Origin: Baylisascaris procyonis
Taxonomy: Eukaryota > Nematoda > Chromadorea > Rhabditida > Ascarididae
NCBI GenBank assembly: GCA_037389465.1
Contig: JAZARR010000008.1
Coordinates: 2,543,501 to 2,607,500, forward strand
Length of the DNA: 64,000 nt
Reading direction: 5' to 3'
This document shows positions 56,801 through 64,000 of the stretch, piece after piece (positions within the stretch are counted from its first letter, which is position 1; each line of letters begins with the position of its first letter). The notes under the pieces are model-generated. The model did not search any database, was not told the origin of the DNA, and saw only the letters and a program-made list of their open reading frames with translations. The translations under genes were made by a program, and so were the position numbers.

Positions 56801-58395
56801 GAAAACCGAAAAAAAATTCAATATTTGCATATCAAATCAGTAAGAAATTTGCATATCAGCGAGATCATTCGATCTCGCTGATATGCAAATTTATAATTCC
56901 GCAAACGAAGAATGACGTTGAATATGGAATTTCAACTCACCTATTAACTTCAACATATTCAGCAACACTATTGACAATTTGCATTTGTTCTTGTATAGTG
57001 AGATCATTAAGATGCTTATTGAACGCTAGCTCCATCCATAACGTTTTGTGCTCATCACCACATGGATTTGTAACCTCCTCCGAGACACGAATCTCAAGTA
57101 CAGCATCAGTACCATTCTCTTCGGTTACACGAATATAAGTCTCACCAATACTCGAGAGTTGAGGCACACCTTCCAAAACACTGAAAATCCTTTTTTTCAT
57201 TGAGTGTTCTATTAGTTTTTTTTTTCTGATGAAGTATGAAATTTATTCTATTCTGGCATAATTTGACTTCTGAGAGAAGCTAGTGAGATTCTGAATTTTA
57301 GTAGAATTTTTTAATGAAATTGAATCGGGTCATTTTAATAAATTTTAATAAAAAGAGAAAAATTCTAATAAAATAATCTAAAGAACTGATAAAATTTTAG
57401 ATCCATATGGGTGCAAATTTAGATTACCGTAAATACCTACGTTTTAGTTTGTTTTTTTTTTACTCAAAACGATGATAAAGATATGTCCATATACAATTCA
57501 AGTGCAACTTTACAATGTAAACATAAGATTGATGCAAATTCAACAAGCGTTAATGTCAAATTAAATCATGCAAATGCATGCAATTGAATCTTAGTAATGT
57601 TTGCGTTGAACGATGTCAATGCCTTAAGTATGGTCAATAGAAGCAGCTGCACGCAACAATAGCACAGATGTACGATAGAATAATAGATAAATGATGCCGA
57701 ATGCTTTAATCACAAAGCTTTATGCCCCTCATAAAATGTTTCTCGATTGTCGAGATTTGAACTCAAAGACCGATCATCTTCCCTCTCCCCCTCTCTCTCT
57801 CTCTCTCTCTCTCTCCCCCAAAAATCGTCAACATCACATAAAAAACTTTCGATATGTTCTCTCGAATGTAATATTGCATCATCAATAAAATATCAGTCTT
57901 CCATTTTATTCGTTTATTTTGTAATTTGATTCCATAAGTATATTATTGTTCGTTTTTTGTTTTACTTTCTTGCTGTAACCTTAGTAACGATATTCATCTC
58001 ATTATTTCTATCTCGATGATCTCACAAATGTGGTGAATGAAGACGTCTACAAAGGAAATTAATCTGCACTCCGATTTTGACGCTAAATGAAAGAATAATT
58101 GGAAAGCGGCAACTTCGAGAACTTTATGCATATTCAATTTTCGATATCAAGCTCATGTATCAGTGGTTAGTTGGTAAGTACTCATTAAGAGAGAATTGTA
58201 CCTTCTCGACGCATCCCACGTCAACCATGTTGGTAATTCTTCCCCGGAGGCATCCTGTACGACCATCTTCTTCGTGGACCTGAGCTCATAGATGAACGGC
58301 TGTCCCACAGGTAGGCGTATCAACTCAGGTACAAATACACTTCCGGCGATACATAGCAGAGGTAGTAACAGCACAACAACGTCCCGATAACCCAT
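47954..58395 (-). CDS. dgn-1: Dystroglycan, 9 exons, 632 aa
   Basis: Exons (minus): 58202-58395, 56941-57180, 56355-56574, 54812-55035, 51849-52056, 51259-51437, 49462-49661, 48520-48711, 47954-48195; all phases agree. Dystroglycan links basement membrane to dystrophin. Order: signal peptide (1-19), cadherin-like domain (VPELIRLPVGQPFIYEL, LPTWLTWDASR), region with Cys105 and Cys186, short Ser/Thr/Pro linker after SRKQR (about 219-290), second cadherin-like domain (TFMDAEDGDT, WLIVDRSRQILRGIP), SEA-like region with Cys446 and Cys491, membrane span 520-544, cytoplasmic tail with KGLPVVFPEEI, and terminal PPPYVPP (626-632), the dystrophin WW/EF-hand ligand. It is much shorter than vertebrate dystroglycan (about 895 aa), because the mucin region is small, as in C. 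elegans DGN-1. The cleavage Gly-Ser is Arg431-Ser432 here. TTGCAG sits directly before the ATG. Confidence 0.97.
49330..49413. repeat. (TA)n-(TTTA)n compound repeat in dystroglycan intron
   Basis: TA run passing directly into TTTA units, just past exon 7. Confidence 0.97.
50763..50831. repeat. (TA)n array in dystroglycan intron
   Basis: Uninterrupted TA dinucleotides in the intron between exons 6 and 7. The upstream 50690-50760 has a short imperfect duplication (TTTGATTTATATAACATATA-like). Confidence 0.97.
52863..52920. repeat. (CT)n tract in dystroglycan intron
   Basis: Interrupted CT dinucleotides in the intron between exons 4 and 5. Confidence 0.93.
55091..55141. repeat. 27-bp tandem duplication in dystroglycan intron
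   Basis: TGCATGAGATACAGTAATT occurs twice about 27 bases apart, close to the exon 4 acceptor. Confidence 0.85.
56845..56892. repeat. Perfect 22-bp inverted repeat, 4-base loop
   Basis: Arm AAATTTGCATATCAGCGAGA-TC at 56845-56866, loop ATTC, exact complement arm at 56871-56892. It lies in dystroglycan intron 2, 48 bases from the exon 2 donor. Confidence 0.97.
57781..57814. repeat. (CT)n tract in dystroglycan intron 1
   Basis: CT dinucleotides followed by a short C run, inside the first intron. Confidence 0.93.
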
Positions 58396-58402
58396 CTGCA
58401 AT
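58396..58402 (-). promoter_or_regulatory. Candidate trans-splice acceptor of dystroglycan
   Basis: Minus strand AATTGCAG abuts the ATG with no spacer. A spliced-leader acceptor at this place is common in nematodes; a 5' UTR intron is the alternative. Confidence 0.45.
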
Positions 58403-59859
58403 TGCGATTAAGATTCTCATCTCATATTTAAATAGATATAATGAGGCGCATTCACTTCATAAAGTGCAATGAAATTATTCTATAGGCTTTATTATTAAAC
58501 AATAAAAGAGATCTATTTGCAAATCTTTAGTAAATGAATAATAAAAATTATATTTTTTTATAAATTTTATAGCGAATATTTAAATACGAACAATCCAAAA
58601 TGAGCGTTGAAAAAAATATTAGAAAAATCTGTAAAAACTTTCTACAGTAAATCGAAATATCGACCATAACAAGTATTCGGCACTTATAAGTCCAGGAATA
58701 TGCATGAACTTCCAAAATGGTTATATAACTAAGAGGATTATCTTATTACTGAGATAGTAGTGACAGTAAAGCAGCATAGCAAGCAAGTTATCGAATGTTA
58801 AAGGCGATGAAATAAGCGACAATAATTTATGAAGGCCAACATGGATCGGTCATCATGATACGCATAAATAATAAATCATTCAATATCTATACGTAAAGGA
58901 GAGTTTTCTCTATCAATACAATTTTTTTTTTCTTTCATGCAATCATATCAGATCAAAAAACCACACTTTTTATACCTTCAAAGAGCATTTATATAACTAA
59001 TATTCCAAGCGAGGAAGTTTCTAATTAGTCTCCATATCGAGCCAGCCATCTTCCTTCATTTCTCATCTTCGTCATTAAGTTCATCTATCGATCTGCTCAG
59101 CGATTAGCAATTGAAGTTTCTTCTGAATTTTTGCTACTTTCAGAGGTTTTTTTTTTCTGTTCCGGGAGAAAGAGAGATTATTCAAAAATATTTTGAGGAA
59201 TTATCTCTCTTTGACTAAAAATTCAATGATCCATTTTAGTAATATATTCAAAAAACAATGCAGAAATTTTCCCACTGCGTGTTTATTAAATTAATCGAAT
59301 AGAATTCTAGGTTAATCGTTGCATAAATATAGTATTCAATTAGTAAAACAATTTTTTTGGTTAATTTTTCTCTACTAGCAATTTTATATATTTCAAAATA
59401 AAATAGATAAGAATTATACTCAATGAAATTTTTTTTTTCATCTCATAATTACTGGGTATTTTATAACGTAAGCATAAATAAAATTATGCAATGCATTTTT
59501 TAAATGAAACAAATCAGCTCTATTAATGACCCTGAATCGTTAGCGAATGTAACATCAGAAACGAATTGTAAAGGGATTTTTTTTTTTTTAAACTAAACCC
59601 AAAAATCCATCTTGGGGGACCTCAGCAATATGTATAACCTGGAGACTAGAAGTCCGACCTGTTCAATGAAATTTGGACAGGTACACTATTTGCATAAATT
59701 TATTCCGCTGTATGCTCAAGTAACATTATCTTTGAAATTTGCATATTTAATCATTCAGTGGGAATGGGATTCGGTTACGGGCAATTAAACAGTTGTCAAT
59801 TTTGAAGTGGCCGTAATGAATAGTTTTCTATTCGCTTTATATAAACGAATTATAGAAAC

Positions 59860-60039
59860 AGATTTAACAATATACAAACTTTCGACATAGGGAAGCACAC
59901 AGAGTACTCTCGGCACCCGTCTAGCAACACGGAGCCATGGATTCACCAATCGCCTCTCAATTGGAGGAATTTTCGCTTCATTCAGAAGTGAGGTGTGGTT
60001 TGTGTATGTTTTCCTAGACGAACATTGCACCAACGACAT
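59860..60039 (-). other. Candidate coding exon, unrecognised
   Basis: An ATG at 60039 opens a frame whose first 57 residues look protein-like, with charged and polar residues well mixed (for example EAKIPPIERRLVNPW), unlike most AT-rich frames here. A GTTTGT donor near 59883 could end it. I found no partner exon and no family. Confidence 0.22.
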
Positions 60040-60797
60040 GAATCATTTAAATACGATCGCAGGAAGATTTCAAGATTCATAATTTCATATAGCTAAATGA
60101 GTGCTTAAATAGTCGTATGAGAGAAAAAAAATGTCTTTCTGGTTCGTTCGTTAGGTTCAGTGCCTAAATTATTGAAATTTGTCTAATCCTTTTCCAGGGT
60201 TTTGGGAAGATCCGAAGGATTTCGACAGCTCAACATTACAAACATGTTGTGCTTAGAGAGGAAATAAGAGCAATGGAAGATTTAAGGTTTGTTAGCGATA
60301 TAATTTTATGTTTAACACAAATATATAAATAGGTTATACTAATACCGATTGGAGGATTACAGGAAAGGAATAAAAGGAAATAAAAATCTATACAATATAA
60401 ACGAACGCGCATCGTACAACGCATTCGAAAAGAAATCATTCACACCATTTGCACTGAGTCAGCAACGTTTTCACTGTGTGCATTGATAACATCACATGTG
60501 ATCGTTTAATGCTGCTTTCACAGCAAATAGATTTAATGCTTGTATAGTGTGAAGATAGTAATTGTGGTTTGATGGAAAATTGCACATATATATGCAATAG
60601 TGTGGACGTGAAGAGAGTGAGACATACAGCTAGAGAATATAGACAATATTAAGGAAAAAAACGTATTCTGGAAGGTGAGGGAAAAAGCGAACAAGGACGA
60701 TGTTACAAGGACGGAAGGATAAATGAAAAGTCGAAACTAAGAGCCTATTCTGGGCAAAAGTGACTCTGAGTGAAACATGTTTTTAGTTTTCATCAAT

Positions 60798-60799
<2 letters not shown>

Positions 60800-60872
<73 letters not shown>
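60800..60872. repeat. (TA)n array
   Basis: TA dinucleotides with one GATATA interruption near the end. Confidence 0.97.
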
Positions 60873-60874
<2 letters not shown>

Positions 60875-63568
60875 TATATATAATGGGAAAATATAAGAAG
60901 TTTATGAATTAAATACAGTAAGAAATATTACCCCTAAATCAATAACTAAGAATAGCACGGCATTAAGGCCTATGAATATCGGTGAAGGAAGTCGATTTCT
61001 AAGATTGAAGCCAAAAATGCAATATCATCAAGCCTTTAGGTTGTTTTTCCTTTAAGATCAACGCAGCACTGAATTGTTATGGCATGAGTATTTCTCCATT
61101 AAATATTCATTTAAAAGTAAAATTTTGTAAAATGAGTCGAAAGATATTATGGCGCAAATATCATCTCATCTATCCATTAGTGACGATAGGAAATATAATA
61201 AATAGGGAAAACTGTTGCAAAATGCATCTTTGAATACACCTAAATTGAAACAAATCTATGTGAATATTGCGTAAAATATCACATGCAAAAATCAACAATC
61301 GACTGAATAAACAATGAATTCAGGAACTGAGACACGCAATAGCAAATGAAGACATTGCTGGCATTTTTCGTAATTTCTCTCAGAGAGAAGACTCTTTGCT
61401 TATTCATTCAAAAATAAATAAACACAATTACTAGCAAAAAGAAATGCGAATAATTTTTATCGGCCAAAGAGAATTTCCAAAATAAGCTAAAGGGTTTTTA
61501 GGATTTATATTAGAAACGAGTTTATAAATTTACTAGTTGATAAGGCCGAATGAATAATGTAGTACATTGCATTATAAAATTTCGGTCAACTTTTATGAAT
61601 AAAAAATAAAATTTATTTTTATTTTGTTTTATTTATTTATTTATTTATTTTTTGTAACTTCATAGTAGATTGTAGCTTTAGAGTACATCTGAAATAAGAA
61701 ATTTCTTCTGTGTATTAATTATAGACGAGATACTCAAAAACTGATAAGTTTAGAGTACAGCATAGAAAGCACAAAACAATAACCTTCTAAAAGCATTAAA
61801 ATGTATTAATAAAGGCAGCAAACAAGCGAAATAACAAGTTCGTTTCCATTCCAAATTAAGCAGCAAAAGCTAACATCAATAGTCTATTTGCTAAGTGCTG
61901 GATAATTGCATTTTACTAGCGAATGATAACGGATGGCTTAAACAATTTCAGATAACTGATATTTTAAGAAATTATCAGAAAGGGGGAGGGAATGATAAGA
62001 CAAGGGTTGAGGAAGGGGAGAGGAGGGATGGGGAAGCGTGGGAATGGAAAGCGATGTAGCAAGAAACGATGGAAAAATGGGATAGAAGCCATAGAGCATG
62101 AATGCCCATTGCGCACTCTTAAATCGCCAACAACACATGCAGCGTGCATTGCTCGTCGGAGAGAAGCACCACCCCCGCCCCTTCGATATGCACATGCATT
62201 TAGAGTTTAGTGCAACAAAGCCTATATAAGCATAGAAGAATAATAAACGCTTGTATGATCAAGGAAATCCTAAAATGTGCTCAAAAATCGATAAAATATG
62301 GTCATAAGATGAAAATGTTTTTAAAAATATCAAAAAATTTTATTGCTTTATTATATATAATTTTATTTTTGAATTATTTCCAAAATATTTTTTTAGATAG
62401 TCAATTTTTTTTTTGTAAATAAAAGAGAACATCGATATATCTATAAGATATCTATAAGATTTCAAGAAAAAGAAGAGGTGTGAAAAAAAGATATCTCAGC
62501 CGACACTAGACGAAGCAAGAGATGAGAATTATATAAAAAGAATTTTCAAAGATTCGCCTGAAAAATTCCATAAAACATAAAAAGAAATTTCAAAATTTTT
62601 GAAGTAATTCAAAAGCTATTCGATAAGAATCGTTGTAAATATCGATTGAATTTAATTATTACTTTATAAATAATGAATAAATACTTGAATTATAGAACAA
62701 TAGTAAATAATTCATTGTTTTCTTTTAAAAATTCTTTTCTGTAAATTCATTTCTCTTCAATATATATGAGAAATTTTCAACGTTTTTATGACTGCATTTA
62801 TATTTATAAAAGATAATTTAATTTTATTTAAAAAAATTAATACTAAAATGAGGATTATTTTAATATTATGGAATAAATATTCAACTTAGAGAAAGTACAA
62901 GAAATCGCCATAACCCCATACGAAAGACGTACGCAATTGTATAACGAGAGCATTGTACGCTTGCAATAAATTCTATAGGGCAGCTGGCTTTGAGGTGCGT
63001 TCTATGGGACACAATAGGGGGAAATGCACATAGCGTTCAACAACAACGTTCTCGGCGAAATCAACCTCGATTACAGGTGCTATATCATTCAACCTAACAC
63101 CCTCCCCCCCCCCTCCTCCACCGTTCATATTGCCTCAACTCTTACTTTATAAATGCGTAATTATGCATGCATGTCATATATACACATACGAATCGATAAG
63201 GTAAGTTTATTTTCGACTGTATATTTGCCAAAGTTTGAAGTAACACAGTGATGATCAACTAGTTCATTGCAGCGAGATATGTAAAGATATCTTCAAATAA
63301 TGTACCTTCAAATCTCATTCAATAATAAAAAGACATTTTACTCTACATATTCACAACGAAGCAGTTATTTAGCGTTCAATTCTCAAAGGAAAAAAACACG
63401 CACAACGAAACGAAATTTTCAACGATGCCTTAGTGAGTGGCGACTCTTCTCCCTATCTTATTATTTATTAAATATGTTTTCAATGATACATAGATATTGC
63501 CACTCTAAGTTTCGATACAAAGAGTCTTACAGTCGAAAATTTCATGTCGTTTTCAACCGTCATATAAA

Positions 63569-63599
63569 ACAATTATACTTATAAAATAAGTATAATTGT
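63569..63599. repeat. 13-bp perfect hairpin
   Basis: ACAATTATACTTA, loop TAAAA, then TAAGTATAATTGT. AT-rich, so a chance origin is possible. Confidence 0.85.
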
Positions 63600-64000
63600 A
63601 ACTCTATCATATCTTTATCTGAACACAACTTATTGCAGCAGATTAACGCGGAATCCTAGCACCTGATGTCATATGCACTATGATCGGGCTTGATCCATAA
63701 ATTTGTCTGCATCGACGAGCAATGGACCACAATTGCACCAATAGGGGATCACTTCAAGCGATCGCTTCCTACATTAACGGATTTATCGACGCGATTTGAA
63801 TGCGCAATCGTGTCGATAAAACATGCACTCATGAGAAGGGAAATGCGCAGATGTGGTGCTCCTATCTCAACTATAAACATTTGCTCGATTTGGTTCGTTT
63901 CGACCTTTTTGGATTGGCCATTTCGAATAGATATCGTGGGTAGGAATTGGAAAGCAATGGCCAAATGTGCCTAGGCCAACTATCATACGACAAACGAAGG

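Larger units (their letters stand above)
58403..64000. other. Gene-poor end of window
   Basis: 5' flank of dystroglycan and beyond. Holds a (TA)n array at 60800-60872, a (TTTA)n tract near 61628-61650, a C-run near 63103-63120, a 13-bp hairpin at 63569-63599, and unassigned frames at 59785-60039 (-) and 63690-63974 (+). I see no recognisable gene. Confidence 0.5.

Noticed and set aside
61938..62210. Pro/Ser-rich and Arg/Gly-rich frames
   Set aside because: They come from one purine-rich tract read on each strand.
63690..63974. 94-codon plus frame and opposing 71-codon frame at the window end
   Set aside because: No motif recognised, both strands open; left unassigned because the window ends there.

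Overview
The window reads as nuclear DNA of a nematode. It is AT-rich, its genes are cut into short exons with TTTTCAG-type acceptors, and the proteins are closest in pattern to nematode orthologues. The wide gene spacing (seven confident genes in 64 kb), long repeat-bearing introns and nematode secreted cysteine-module genes suggest a parasitic, possibly clade III, species. That last step is inference. I joined exons by hand, checked reading phase at every junction, and compared the products with families from memory. No search was run.

Layout. 531-4838 (-): ATG3, the autophagy E2 enzyme, 8 exons, 314 aa, with the catalytic Cys at residue 264 as in human ATG3. 8244-11305 (+): V-ATPase subunit E (vha-8 type), 6 exons, 226 aa, with one apparent GC-AG intron. 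13657-17724 (-): an orphan secreted protein of 170 aa with eight cysteines outside the signal peptide; its large first intron holds a 22-bp minisatellite. 21538-27434 (+): PA2G4/EBP1, 9 exons, 411 aa. 29290-34234 and 35261-38902 (+): a tandem pair of small secreted CxNGxCP-module proteins. Their last exons are almost identical while the rest has diverged. 39774-42064 (-): an ELO fatty-acid elongase, 4 exons, 270 aa, with HWYHH. 47954-58395 (-): dystroglycan, 9 exons, 632 aa, ending in the dystrophin-binding PPPYVPP motif.

Between the genes lie seven (TA)n arrays, other simple repeats, a dispersed repeat family (three copies seen), a decayed non-LTR reverse-transcriptase relic, a 24-bp minisatellite and perfect inverted repeats. 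The end beyond 58.4 kb holds no gene I can identify.

The genes do not form a pathway. ATG3, V-ATPase E and EBP1 are housekeeping genes, ELO is lipid metabolism and dystroglycan is a basement-membrane receptor. The secreted 8-Cys protein and the CxNGxCP pair are lineage-type genes and the most likely source of new biology. Acceptor-like TTTCAG/TTGCAG sequences directly before the ATG of the elongase and dystroglycan fit spliced-leader trans-splicing, which is known in nematodes but not proven here.
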